Part shown: positions 43,901 to 50,876 of the stretch, one piece after another
How positions within the stretch are numbered: position 1 is the first letter of the stretch
How the letters are laid out: the number at the start of each line of letters is the position of its first letter
Virus record (IMG/VR): IMGVR_UViG_3300008625_000012
Span: 1 to 63,273 of that record
Origin: a virus
Strand: one strand, 5' to 3'
Length of the DNA stretch: 63,273 nucleotides
Made by a program: the position numbers and the translations under genes
The notes under the pieces: model-generated
What the model was told of the DNA's origin: nothing
Databases searched by the model: none
What the model saw: the letters and a program-made list of their open reading frames with translations, nothing else

Positions 43901-46900
43901 TCACCCACTGGAGCGAGAGCGAAAAGATCAAGAACGTGCTTCCCAAGAGGCACGGCACAGGCGTCCCCGGCGAAGAAAGTCGTCGCAAGCGCACATACCC
44001 CAAAGAGTGGGTAGACCGCTCATACTACGGCGTCGGCGTCGGCAAGCCCGGTGGCTACAAGAAAGAATTAAAGCTGGGGAGCGAGACGTATGTGGGGTAT
44101 GTCCCGTTTGAGAAATTATATGACATCAACGGTGACGATGGCGTTTCCCCCGGCAGTATCAAGGCCAAGGCAGCGGCCAAGTGGGGTAATGACGTTGGCG
44201 GTAGGATAACTGAGGTTGAGAAGCTGGCGAAGGCCGCTGGCTACCACGGTTACTGGGGCCACCACCCCAACGGCATTGTCGCAGCAATGTTCAGGCCGCT
44301 GAAGGTCGAGAAGACAGAGCCGGAAGGCAAGTTCTCCATTGCCCCGCCAATAGACAGCGCGGCGTTCTGGAGCTGGTTTTCGGAGAGCGAGGTCATGAAC
44401 GAAGACGGCACTCCATTGCTGCTCTACCACGGCACCCCGAAGGACTTTGATGAGTTCGATACGGATATTATTTTCTTCTCTGAAAGCCCAGCGGTGGCTG
44501 AGTTTTTTGCTGACCTCCACATGGAAAATCGGGAAAACACCGAGGACGCGCAGCGGATTATCCCCGCGTATCTGTCAGTTCAGAAGCTGTGGGATTTCCG
44601 CAAGGAAGAACACATAGACCTAATCAGGGAGTGGGCAAACGACCAAGAGGAACTTGTCGGGCAGGAGGGCTACGCCAAGCTACTTATAAGAGACGCCTCA
44701 AGGGGCGACTGGGACACAATTGAAGACCCTGATTTCTTGGATTTCATACGGGAGAGGGGGTTTGACGGCTTCACCGTTATAGAGATCAACTCTAACTTTG
44801 CTGATACGCTTGAAGCGGACGACCCAAGGCGGAGCTTCTTGGCCGTCAACTACGGAGTTTTCTCGCCCTCTCAGGTCAAGTCTCCGTTCAACGAAGACTT
44901 CGACGTGAATGACCTCAAGCACTCCATTGCCCCGCCCCGCAACAGGACGGCACCACCGCCATCCGCTCCAGCCGCGCCTCCTGCCCCCCCAACCCAGCCC
45001 GCCACTGTTGATGAGGATGCATTTATAAGAAGTTTCACTGAGGCCGACAGGACGATCTGGAAAAGAATGAAAAACGCCATAAAGAGGCAGCTTGCTCCGG
45101 GCGGCGTTCTTCCAAGGATTGCCTTCGATCTGAAGCTGTTCCGCGACAGTAAATTACGTGTGGTGGACGACATCGCAGCGCGGACGCTAAGAACGATGGA
45201 GGTCGCAATGAAAAGGGTCTTCCGCAGGCCCTATGAAAAACTTACTGATGAGGAACTGATTGCCATTAACTCCGCGCTGCGTGGAGACAGCCTTGGTGAT
45301 TTACCGGTTCCGATCAAAGAGGCTGTGGCAAAGATGCGCTTGGACATCGACGCCATGTCTGATGAGTTCATCGCTATCATGGAGGCCGACATCGCTGAAC
45401 TGGAGGCTCAGAACAACCCTGACGCCGCTGCGAGGGCGCAGCTTCTCAGGGATGTTGTGGTTGGGAACAAGGGTGAATATCTCACGCGCTCATATAAGAT
45501 GTTCGATGACCCCACATGGTTCAGTAAAATACCAGAAGGCGTGCTGCGTACGGCCCACCGGTATCTTGTCACGCAGAACGGTGGTGATGTTGAGGCAGCC
45601 AGCCGTGTATTATCGACGCTGGTGAAGGGCGACAGAACGGCCTACATCGGAGTGTCGGCGCTCATAAAAGAAAGCACTCTTGGCGCAAAAGACCTGACCA
45701 TCCTCATGAAGCGAAAGAATATTGCCCCGGAAATACGGGCGGTGATGGGCGAATACACTGACCCGATGCACAACTATGCCCGGACAATGTTGAAGATGTC
45801 CCGGCTCATCTATAACACCAACTTCCTCAACAGCCTCAAGGAGGCTGGGCTTGGTGAGTTCATGTGGGAAGAGAACGAACGCCCAGCAGAGGCGACGGTT
45901 CAGATGGCTGGCACCAACTCCAAGGTTCTTGAGCCGCTAAACAATCTCTGGACAACGCCAGAGGTCAAAGCCGCGTTCAAGGATATTCTGGGTAAGTACA
46001 ATCTCCCCAACTGGATTGGAAACTTAGTCGGCTTGAACGGCGTGGTGAAGGCGGGCAAGATTGTTTACTCGCCGCCCACACAGATCAGAAACGTTCTATC
46101 CGCCACGTTCTTCGGTATCATGGGTGGCGGGGTAAAAGTGAAGGAGATTATCCCGGCAGCAGCCATGATCTGGGACCAGATAAACGCCAGAGAGGGAAAC
46201 AGGGCGGCGGCGTATCGCCACTATGTGGACGTCGGCCTGTTGCAGGATAACCCCAACGCTGGCTTGGTGCAGGACTTGATGCAAGACGGAAGCAGTCTTC
46301 TTTCTGCGCTTGAGTGGAAGATGGAGAGCGTGCTTGGTGAAAAGACAGCCGCGACCATAACCGGCAAGGCAAAGAAATTTAACAAGATTGTCACCAACTT
46401 CTATCGTGGCGGCGATGATGTGTGGAAGATCATTATCTTTGAAAGCCAGCTTGCCGATTACATGAACGCCACTGGCATGGCCCGTGAAGAAGCAGAGCCG
46501 ATTGTTGCGAAGCGCGTCAGGGACACGGTGCCCACCTATTCACTGGTCGGCCCCGGCATGAAGCGTCTTGGTAGGTTCCCGCTTCTTGGGCCGTTCGTGG
46601 CGTTCTCTTCTGAGGTCATACGCACCAATAAGAACAACCTCAAACTGATCGCATCAGACCTTAAAGACCCGCGCCTCAAGCGGCTGGCCTACAAGCGTAT
46701 TATCGGAACAATAGTCGCTCACGCATGGGCCAAGGCGCTTATGACCTTATCGCTGACCGCGTTCGGCATCAGTGACGACGAGGAAGAAAGTGTGCGGCGG
46801 CTAGGTGTTGGGCCGTGGTCGAAAAACGCTGACTTATTGTTCTTGGGGCGTGACAAAAACGGCCAGCTTGAGACAGTCGATTTGTCGTTTGTTGACCCAT

Positions 46901-47706
46901 ACAATATTTTCCACAAGCCACTCACAGCCATTCTTCGTAACCAGCCTTGGGAAACAGGCTTTGCGGAAGCTGTGGCCGAGACATTCATGCCGTTCGTGCA
47001 GCCTGATATTGCTGCCAGCGCAATCTACGAGGCAGTGTCTAACCAGAAGATACGTAGTGGTGCGCCAATATATAACTCGGAGGCACCGGGCAGCGAACAG
47101 GCGGCGGCAATCGCTGAACATCTGTTCTTCCAGATGGGTCCGGGCGTTCTCCTGCCGACACGTAAAATAGTGAAGGCCCTGAAGGGTGACCGCGACCCAA
47201 CCGGAAGAACGTATGATATGAACAACGAGGTTATGGGGATGTTCGGCCTTCGGATTAAAACGTTCGACCCGAAGTATTCTCTGTATTTCAGGGTGGGGGA
47301 TTTCACTGAGGCTTTGGGTAAGGCCAACTCGTATCTCTACAACGTGGCGGCTGATATAGACCCGGTGTCGTCTGGGGATTTAGAGGAAGCCTTCTCGCAA
47401 GCCAACAAGATACGCCTACGTGCCTACGACGACATGGCTGAGATTATCAGCGCGGCAAAAAGCACCGGGCTTAGTTACAATGACATCAAGAGGGTTTTAC
47501 AGGTGTCTGGCGTATCGAAGAAATACGCCAATGCGTTGGCCCGTGGCAAGGAAGCGCCCAAGTGGAAGATCGGGAAGACCTTCCTCAAGGGCGCTACCAA
47601 GCGTGCCAAGTTGTTGATCGATAGAGAGACCGCTACTGAGCTGCGGAAACGACGTCGGGCTGTAAAATCTTTTGCACGGACGTCGCAGCGGCAAACTCTT
47701 CAATAA
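34948..47706 (+). CDS. Giant polyvalent virion protein (4,252 aa): zincin, two ART-like modules, LPD38-like end
   Basis: Starts at GTG behind CAGGAG. Modules in order: residues 100-360, glycine/alanine-rich membrane-inserting stretches; about 800-1000, a zincin-type peptidase with H890-E-x-x-H894 and a downstream EEAVAEAFRDW; 1055-1155 and 2066-2165, two copies of a GPAIKYxGxVYS module; about 1335-1750, an LPD module with VLFIEELQGDR near 1391; 1770-2055, an ART-like module (MEMYRGL); about 2430-2950, a helical domain; 2970-3120, an RLTHWSES module; 3136-3314, a second ART-like module (LLYHGTPKDF ... FSPSQVKSPF); 3370-4090, an LPD38-like end. Eight KFSIAP-like linkers lie between modules. The protein is probably packaged and injected. 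LPD and polyvalent families follow the Iyer/Aravind description. Confidence 0.85.
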   Translation: MQRYEIDGVGLMDFPDEMSEEDIAATIETEILPSADLENPDPEMVALRPDLFPDINRGSLFGGIGSGAERLSRVPENIGAAVGRDEEDLFSLKDQMAADDQDHIYRANLDDAVGQFQRGDYTGSASTFFLDIIPQTLGESLPDLGIMASGAFAGAKAGAVFGAPGAAIGAAVGGILAGTPSFVGQHVERQVREGNITDPEDIDTASAVGTGVVSAALEYAIFPILARTPGIRALKPETISAMLKRGANLLSTKEGAKILGKASLIGGATETVTETGQQVLERAQAGLTIDPEDEQALGEYIESAVLGGALGMIFGAGAGTFGVARTRKAGHAFNEMAEEQRIELEAAAAEAERRRAIGLGIIPNQEILSLTARPELMPDTDLMPVEDGDRDLNMSEAVEGGVNRTEAQFKRDADQRLIDEAMDPKNENQTPEQANAASLFKAARESLHGMRFTPAELETAGASNIAQAVADMEAGQGNLTVEQDGFTIEELEEQGRVRGVDPEVLSGELQALRQLRRPETERVNNVTEPEIIELAKEKNVLTGTKSFDALVKYVTGADRLSKASPFRLALMRDTLRRVAPFETLDNLLDVREENYTHEDFNRAVQIVLNNKQGKGKTPKFNRAELKRNFPDLNMKDIAQIREEMIRIGLVRQSDGRVTHELMRPEFIPPTTPVKGPTPIIEEGREVDYEVRGSDGKHVVVAKERTPDPTKTGKIQETHIPFEEVISIHDDADGAELAAHKYRNGLSSVNPDGTYAKREDDAGLTDVDLRSTTPTEKEVRQYKAWKDRTGRAGVRLTSQQVKNITEALNNNKTQQLLAAVGINAEVVQDLSRFLTQEEKDADVRSPEGAWDSNNEVILLAIDTAIDGLGNSITEEALEQAAMENLARVLSHEQIHALREKKIISEDDFRVLKRYVEKTRRPPELSAHLGWTPGVLPNMTYLEEARIVYAGEVAKNVTRLKARGKSRAEIKRYNEDFLREEAVAEAFRDWAKDKTLINGRPESIFRKIIRFIMTLGGLLYDNGVRSAEDIFNLIEEGTLDGGPATTAGPPDIETGPKFSIAGPAIKYDGKVYSVKNPIANHNQIDIPGVESVFEAEKSGRPFIEGFITDRGKFIRRDDAFDEAAVSGQLTKEGQTARRYMQHPDLITPYIRFNDESDASYSIAPNFDALGFSSQAYEAVRNFGEESGTGKMWKQHLAKNAKPAELDTIVGLEEMLAGVEGRISKKDMLDFINQRGLKLDEVVLGTKKFELPDGMKIIPFGSLNVEQFDKVSDLGGFRDDPRTGLVIEEFYVFQGGRYVTSYPTRANAEQDLHQVLAGSGGTKFRHYTLPGGRSHREFYITLPSPTTSDEFASFNTTIKDWLVPPSHRIEDAEADNRLVLRVRVSDRIIDGKSVLFIEELQGDRQQAAKVKGGFQLEKTFNDLSPADQTIYNRMQELEKIGARTNQQERDEYVALAEAAGVTPARGSIAMLEGESRIPPIPWEKDSEWGRLGMKRVIMKAVEEGYDSVAWTPGATQISRYEGSGHVINDVLLMNMSSSFSAEDVKIITKKVRDEGPTTYTLSVEGVAGLEEPIRAHLLTDGTWITAHTRKSLTLGSDVLELGRVSSIEDVEAIIRHMLNEEPEFSGDHYAVVITDEVGVDVSLPNGGHYATENEIRAFLGGKVANELFSEENRKKLDNKEHVELNNADTTVGGKGLVQFYDDILTSIANKIGKRFGAKVKRGRLERRGGGKFDAIPDAVRMKREMWRLPIPKKMSDTVKKEGFAKFSIAPPINTRGWKDWWKDSKAVDGDGNPMEMYRGLRRYPHAAGRPVQKGIRSTESYTSSTDVANIYASSQTGEHEYAFTTGSNIRKAYLSVQNPLDWANASGAAINLETVASQLKLYNEYGHIDLDGAKAIGEILDELSTRENMGVIEGNFTAGTTYGLTAIDTAEAAQETFDELEINLKEAHRVYDEDPSVANGKNVDTASREITDFMMAVEIDAYILADLEQVTDLAKAAGYDGIKHNDVINAGLRRGQALLGKSPEELEGVERSGNDRINVTWRPFHDFQSKSPFIDTFESGELEESGEAKFSIRGPAIKYKGQVYSSSDVNASHYEIELPEGVDVWDAEITDPSYKEGFMTSKGRFVTREQAFEEARVSGQLNAHGINASKAYTPALITPYIHTEFSGGKFSLSAPTMMRYAVDVRRPGKKTITRQFMAPSLTEAQKIAYGSTALNRGASELVNIRLDDPAFDEGGHKKSIRGWRRKWDAGNDQEKYLDATSFIRMSSREDDTEIPGVENAIGRIYVGPDPYSLVLMKGHADEFGNGFGLDHIVDKLERFDGGAEEFRDKLTQMIDAMGQKKVRLFPYRPQNRETSNKLDWTVLWKDYDGGGTLYRMGVELWTSDKDRVTYAAITTFFPVDAKAEERERASQAKRESSRRRKEATQDRKKGAARRSIAPAIVPEGEVAIRAVSREKSGIYKGAPIASGMTPREVTKLVNKLTKQALSEVAVYEESQYWYENAGMVIRTLSSGNQKVMEDMLRIVAYLSADNSLGSNIAAAIDTAYDIAVNGNMTVGRGRYINVALERLPLAIAAEKFDSRLDGVSDKVMSFYRNMRDPAYGTNDFAGESTLDKWMHRAFGFKVTGDEKFTPTQYAFGRMVMQRVANKLSKKLGRTVLPRQAQAMIWTAERNKDVEPANATMVGFEHYFDRHDAVITWEANPSVVTDLFPEIASQPMHVQKEFAKQAYELITSGGQDILLHKIGGAPLYASMPGTGGYAGDVSPNITTHVMLPRSADKSYDTTAADLYAAVIGYIYNQNAVAWHRADPTLKASVSNVGVRAVVESGSVDPTELYRFVRTHMASSDFSLVPTLDGKMEFRFINFNSKTKDNPDGMPDRSYVAALEKALKRFPGNVTFRIKDFKSTGGYIENNWQEDKNGEGYKRRISEAGRPDLLNWADGRRQAFHKLVKDWQAKIDPKAALSRDGGRDVNQGDVQEIQLPPIEPDGTVRLTHWSESEKIKNVLPKRHGTGVPGEESRRKRTYPKEWVDRSYYGVGVGKPGGYKKELKLGSETYVGYVPFEKLYDINGDDGVSPGSIKAKAAAKWGNDVGGRITEVEKLAKAAGYHGYWGHHPNGIVAAMFRPLKVEKTEPEGKFSIAPPIDSAAFWSWFSESEVMNEDGTPLLLYHGTPKDFDEFDTDIIFFSESPAVAEFFADLHMENRENTEDAQRIIPAYLSVQKLWDFRKEEHIDLIREWANDQEELVGQEGYAKLLIRDASRGDWDTIEDPDFLDFIRERGFDGFTVIEINSNFADTLEADDPRRSFLAVNYGVFSPSQVKSPFNEDFDVNDLKHSIAPPRNRTAPPPSAPAAPPAPPTQPATVDEDAFIRSFTEADRTIWKRMKNAIKRQLAPGGVLPRIAFDLKLFRDSKLRVVDDIAARTLRTMEVAMKRVFRRPYEKLTDEELIAINSALRGDSLGDLPVPIKEAVAKMRLDIDAMSDEFIAIMEADIAELEAQNNPDAAARAQLLRDVVVGNKGEYLTRSYKMFDDPTWFSKIPEGVLRTAHRYLVTQNGGDVEAASRVLSTLVKGDRTAYIGVSALIKESTLGAKDLTILMKRKNIAPEIRAVMGEYTDPMHNYARTMLKMSRLIYNTNFLNSLKEAGLGEFMWEENERPAEATVQMAGTNSKVLEPLNNLWTTPEVKAAFKDILGKYNLPNWIGNLVGLNGVVKAGKIVYSPPTQIRNVLSATFFGIMGGGVKVKEIIPAAAMIWDQINAREGNRAAAYRHYVDVGLLQDNPNAGLVQDLMQDGSSLLSALEWKMESVLGEKTAATITGKAKKFNKIVTNFYRGGDDVWKIIIFESQLADYMNATGMAREEAEPIVAKRVRDTVPTYSLVGPGMKRLGRFPLLGPFVAFSSEVIRTNKNNLKLIASDLKDPRLKRLAYKRIIGTIVAHAWAKALMTLSLTAFGISDDEEESVRRLGVGPWSKNADLLFLGRDKNGQLETVDLSFVDPYNIFHKPLTAILRNQPWETGFAEAVAETFMPFVQPDIAASAIYEAVSNQKIRSGAPIYNSEAPGSEQAAAIAEHLFFQMGPGVLLPTRKIVKALKGDRDPTGRTYDMNNEVMGMFGLRIKTFDPKYSLYFRVGDFTEALGKANSYLYNVAADIDPVSSGDLEEAFSQANKIRLRAYDDMAEIISAAKSTGLSYNDIKRVLQVSGVSKKYANALARGKEAPKWKIGKTFLKGATKRAKLLIDRETATELRKRRRAVKSFARTSQRQTLQ

Positions 47707-48445
47707 CGAGAACAAACTCTGCCGGAAGATACGACAAGGTCTTGTCCTGTATCTCGTTGGGCACGCCGAATATTGTCTCAGCAATACCTCCAGTGATACA
47801 GGCCACGGTGTCAGTGTCGCCACCGATAGAGACAGCATTGCGGATGGCGTCTTCAAAGCTCTCCGCTTCCAAGGCACAGGTGATGGCCTGTGGCACCGTT
47901 CCCTGACACGACACATCAAATTCGTAGTCAGGGCGTATCTCATCCACTGACCGTGAGAGGTCATAATCAAAGTTCTCTTCGATGTGCTGCCTGATGTCTT
48001 CAGGCGACGCACCGCAGCGAGCAAGCCATATAGCCACGGCTGTGGCCTGTGCCCCCTTGATGCCTTCAGGATGACTGTGGGTCACCTCCGCAGACCGCTT
48101 CGCTAGATCACGCACACCGTTTTCATCAGGGAGGTCAATGAAGCCAACCGGACTAACCCGCATGGCTGACCCGTTGCCCCAACTGTCGTAGGGCTTGCGC
48201 TCCCACTGCTGTGCCCAGTCGAGCATCATGGAGCCGTAACCCCTGTTGGGGAACCTGAGCGTGTACGTCCCGATGGCTGAAGCGAGGTCTTTGTCTTCGC
48301 TCAACAGCCAGTCTGCGATGGCGATGGTGTGGACTGTGTCGTCGGTGAACGTGCATTCTTCACCAAACAACTCGAAATCCTTGGTCTTGATATTGTTCCA
48401 TTCGTAGATGGAACCGATGATGTCTCCTGTGATTGCTCCAATCAT
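47633..48445 (-). CDS. ADP-ribosylglycohydrolase (DraG/ARH family)
   Basis: Removes ADP-ribose from modified proteins, nucleic acids or small molecules. All family motifs are present: TGDIIGS (residues 6-12), TDDT (34-37), GNGSAMRVSPVG (near 92), THSHPEGIKGA, and GGDTDT (about 208-213), with the Asp residues that bind two metal ions. At 270 residues it has normal length. It overlaps the polyvalent gene tail to tail by 74 bases. Because that gene encodes ADP-ribosyltransferase-like modules, the enzyme may be the eraser of a phage writer/eraser pair, or may undo host defensive ADP-ribosylation. Substrate unknown. Confidence 0.93.
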   Translation of the reverse strand: MIGAITGDIIGSIYEWNNIKTKDFELFGEECTFTDDTVHTIAIADWLLSEDKDLASAIGTYTLRFPNRGYGSMMLDWAQQWERKPYDSWGNGSAMRVSPVGFIDLPDENGVRDLAKRSAEVTHSHPEGIKGAQATAVAIWLARCGASPEDIRQHIEENFDYDLSRSVDEIRPDYEFDVSCQGTVPQAITCALEAESFEDAIRNAVSIGGDTDTVACITGGIAETIFGVPNEIQDKTLSYLPAEFVLVIEEFAAATSVQKILQPDVVSAAQ

Positions 48446-48461
48446 GATTTTTCTCCCTTTG

Positions 48462-48803
48462 TTAATCCCACGGCATTACGCCAACGTAATACAGCGGGGA
48501 GTTATGAGCGTGTGACGTCTTCTTTTTCATCTGACCTATGCGGCCAGTCTTCTGTAACAACCCTCTTCTTATTGCGGTGTTTATCAGAGCGCCCCAGACA
48601 TTCTGGTGATGTGGCTGACCAATCTTCGGGGCGATCATTCTCTGGATGTCTTCGCCGGTCACTTCAGCCTTGGTTGAAATATTGGCTATCTCTTCCAGCG
48701 CCAGCACCATCCACTCCCTGCTGTTATCGCCAACAATCTTGAGTTCTTCGTCGCGGGCGTTTCTGCTTTGCAGCACATCGAATATGTCCTGCTGCTCCTT
48801 CAT
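48462..48803 (-). CDS. Possible winged-helix protein (113 aa)
   Basis: The middle and C-terminal part (EDIQRMIAPKIGQPHHQNVW and LINTAIRRGLLQKTGRI) resemble a winged-helix with a recognition helix followed by a wing. It may regulate transcription or act in replication. The gene overlaps the next upstream gene by four bases (ATGA), within the minus-strand operon. Confidence 0.6.
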   Translation of the reverse strand: MKEQQDIFDVLQSRNARDEELKIVGDNSREWMVLALEEIANISTKAEVTGEDIQRMIAPKIGQPHHQNVWGALINTAIRRGLLQKTGRIGQMKKKTSHAHNSPLYYVGVMPWD

Positions 48804-49153
48804 CCAAGTAAGTCCCTCTTTATTCGCTGGGCAATATCCTCGCCCATTGTTCCACCCGTCGCCATCGTCAGTGTTAATCGAGAGTTCTTAGCCACACGGC
48901 TGCACGCGTCTTCCACTCCAGCAGCGTAGCTCCGATCATCAGTTTCCATATCATCCATCTTTGGTGGAGCCTCCGTCTGCTCCTGTGGAACAGAAAGCGC
49001 AGCCGCAACCGCAGCCCTAACGAAGCTGGCAGGGGACATTCTTTGGTCATTGGCAAACCTTTTCAGCGCGGTGATTGTTTCGACGGGGAAGACAACATTG
49101 TACGTCTGCGTCTCACCCTTCAGCTTTTGTGGTCGGTATTTCGACGGGGGCAT
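48800..49153 (-). CDS. Ribbon-helix-helix-like protein (117 aa)
   Basis: The N-terminal part (YNVVFPVETITALKRFANDQ followed by RMSPASFVRAAVAAAL) has the strand-helix-helix order of MetJ/Arc-type DNA-binding proteins. The C-terminal part is helical. It may bind DNA as a repressor. It overlaps the gene before it by 41 bases, so the exact start may be a little further in. Confidence 0.6.
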   Translation of the reverse strand: MPPSKYRPQKLKGETQTYNVVFPVETITALKRFANDQRMSPASFVRAAVAAALSVPQEQTEAPPKMDDMETDDRSYAAGVEDACSRVAKNSRLTLTMATGGTMGEDIAQRIKRDLLG

Positions 49154-49346
49154 CTGCTATCCTCTCCTCTTGTCGGCGCATGTGATAAATCAGTTCGGTG
49201 AGCAACGTCTGTGCTGTTTCGCGGGTGATTGACAAGTCCATTACCTTGCCGTCAGTTCCTATGATCTTGGCGTGGCACACAAAGTCGGTGTTCTCTGAAT
49301 GAGACACGATAATAAACGGCTGGTCGCTTGGCGTCGTCACTCTCAT
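49113..49346 (-). CDS. Small unknown protein (77 aa)
   Basis: Beta-type N-terminus (FIIVSHSENTDFVCHAKIIG) and a helical end (TAQTLLTELIYHMRRQEERI). No domain is recognised. It starts one base inside the stop of the preceding gene and overlaps the next, in the replication-side operon. Confidence 0.55.
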   Translation of the reverse strand: MRVTTPSDQPFIIVSHSENTDFVCHAKIIGTDGKVMDLSITRETAQTLLTELIYHMRRQEERIADAPVEIPTTKAEG

Positions 49347-49783
49347 TATTCAAGACCCGCGTTATACCGGTCACGCAGCTTGAGAAAATCTTCTCTGGCG
49401 GCGTGGTTCTCAGTGAGTTCGGTCCGGCTTCCAATGCCCAGAATAATGCACAACTGTCTGGCGCACTCTTCGTGGTCAACAACGAACGTGTCTGAACACT
49501 CGCTGATGAATGTTTGGAACTGTGGGTCACGGCACAGGATGCCAGCCTGTTGGATGGCCCTCTTACCAGCCTCCACCGCGTTGGGCGGGATGGGCTGTTC
49601 CTCATCATTCAACGCCACCATCGCCACACCGTAGCGGGTGCCGGTCCATGTCTCCCACAGAGGGGCAACCGCTTGCGTGTCTGATGGATGGACAACCAGC
49701 GTCACGATGGTCCCGTCTTTGCCCTGCTTGAGGGAAATCTTCTTCGCCTCAAAGCTGATGGACGCCTCTTTAACTTCAGTCAT
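49346..49783 (-). CDS. Unknown protein (145 aa)
   Basis: The N-terminal half has alternating beta strands (ASISFEAKKISLKQGKDGTI, VTLVVHPSD, RYGVAMVAL) like a small phage beta-sandwich or a DNA-metabolism accessory protein. The C-terminal half is helical with two cysteines. Its C-terminal segment (FQTFISECSD... ) resembles a segment of the 115-residue protein at 50045 (YQGFIKECADR), so the two may be related. Confidence 0.55.
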   Translation of the reverse strand: MTEVKEASISFEAKKISLKQGKDGTIVTLVVHPSDTQAVAPLWETWTGTRYGVAMVALNDEEQPIPPNAVEAGKRAIQQAGILCRDPQFQTFISECSDTFVVDHEECARQLCIILGIGSRTELTENHAAREDFLKLRDRYNAGLE

Positions 49784-50052
49784 TGCGGGTACTCCTTCAT
49801 ATACCTGTCAAGATCGCGGTCATACCCTTGCTCTGTTTCCCCAGCGAGGCCACATCGCCCAAGATCGGGGTTCCCCTCGTTGGAGGTTCTAAAGTCCCAC
49901 CGCCACATCATGCACTCAGCCGCAAGGCATGGAATAAAGTTTATTTTGCCGTCTTCGTGCCACCGATTGTACGAAGAGGTTTCGGCGGCAGTCGCTCCAT
50001 TAACGTGACGCGCCATTGGACACCACCTCTTCTTTGCTTCGTCTTCAGTCAT
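49780..50052 (-). CDS. Cysteine-containing small protein (90 aa)
   Basis: CPMARHV near the start and CLAAECMMWRWDFR in the middle, with GRCGLAG later, give four cysteines that might hold a metal or iron-sulfur cluster. It has the look of small phage proteins of unknown role. ATGA overlap with the gene before and eight-base overlap after. Confidence 0.55.
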   Translation of the reverse strand: MTEDEAKKRWCPMARHVNGATAAETSSYNRWHEDGKINFIPCLAAECMMWRWDFRTSNEGNPDLGRCGLAGETEQGYDRDLDRYMKEYPQ

Positions 50053-50392
50053 CTGTTTCCTCCCCGGCCAGCGCCTTCATCCTGTCAGCGCACTCCTTGA
50101 TAAAACCTTGGTAGCGGTGGTTCTCAACGACGGGAACGCCGTTCTTATCCACCATCCCTGCCCGGTCACGGCAGAGCGCGTTGTAAACCTCAATTATTGC
50201 CAGACCGGTGTCGTTGATCTCGCCGTTCGCAGGGAGAAACAACTGAAGCCCATCTTCCTCAGTGAGGACCAGCGCAACGTCATTGGCATCCAGCGAAGTC
50301 GTGCTGTGCATCACGCTATCCGGCCCCGGTCTCAAAACAGTGTAAGCGTCGAGGAAATCTCCGAAGAGGGCATCGACGTATTTGTTTTCCAT
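50045..50392 (-). CDS. Unknown protein (115 aa)
   Basis: A beta-type N-terminal half (DANDVALVLTEEDGLQLFLP) and a helical end (NHRYQGFIKECADRMKALAG). The last segment is similar to one in the 145-residue neighbour, hinting at duplication. No function is recognised. Confidence 0.55.
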   Translation of the reverse strand: MENKYVDALFGDFLDAYTVLRPGPDSVMHSTTSLDANDVALVLTEEDGLQLFLPANGEINDTGLAIIEVYNALCRDRAGMVDKNGVPVVENHRYQGFIKECADRMKALAGEETDD

Positions 50393-50613
50393 CAGTTCGG
50401 TCTCCCGTCAGTTGGCGTTGCGGCGGCGATAATCGTCGCCTTGATATTCTTTACGTCTTCAGCCAGCGCGTCTTGCCAGCCAAACATCCAGAACCACATA
50501 TCGCCGTCAACATTGTTCCGCAAATACGGATTGGACGTTAATGGAAACCCCTGCTCGTAGGCGTTGTGGCCTTCATGATATTCTTTCGTCACATATTTTT
50601 TGTGCTCGACCAT
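50392..50613 (-). CDS. Small unknown protein (73 aa)
   Basis: The product is rich in aromatic residues (GHNAYEQGFPLTSNPYLRNN and MWFWMFGWQDALAED), a pattern seen in small phage proteins of the Rmf/CrpP-like type that have NPY...W..GW motifs. This resemblance is suggestive only. The start overlaps the upstream HNH gene by 25 bases. Confidence 0.5.
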   Translation of the reverse strand: MVEHKKYVTKEYHEGHNAYEQGFPLTSNPYLRNNVDGDMWFWMFGWQDALAEDVKNIKATIIAAATPTDGRPN

Positions 50614-50876
50614 TCCTTAAATTCTCTCTCCGACCACTCCACCGGGTCCACCGCATGTCTTTCCCAGAACCGATACTCGTTGCCACCGGCGTGGAGTTCC
50701 ATGTGATGGGGATGGCAGAGCGGCACGGCGTGCTTGTCACCCGATCTCAACTTCCCTCCCCGCCCACCGACTATCATCAGATGATGAGCTTCGGCGGGGT
50801 GTCTGCAAACCAGACACGGCAGGGAGCGGATGTGGTTGAGATATGCTAGAAGGGCACCTCGCCGCCTTCGTCCCAC
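50589..50876 (-). CDS. HNH nuclease-like protein (DUF968/Ref-type)
   Basis: RSLPCLVCRHPAEAHHLMI, then GDKHAVPLCHPHHMELHAGG: the cysteine pair, HH, and LCHPHHMELH form the HNH layout of the DUF968 family, seen in phage recombination loci and similar to RecA-dependent nuclease Ref. It could nick or cut recombination intermediates. The best start is a GTG at 50876 within the end of the SSB-like gene (31-base overlap). Its place next to SSB and ERF supports a recombination role. Confidence 0.75.
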   Translation of the reverse strand: MGRRRRGALLAYLNHIRSLPCLVCRHPAEAHHLMIVGGRGGKLRSGDKHAVPLCHPHHMELHAGGNEYRFWERHAVDPVEWSEREFKEWSSTKNM

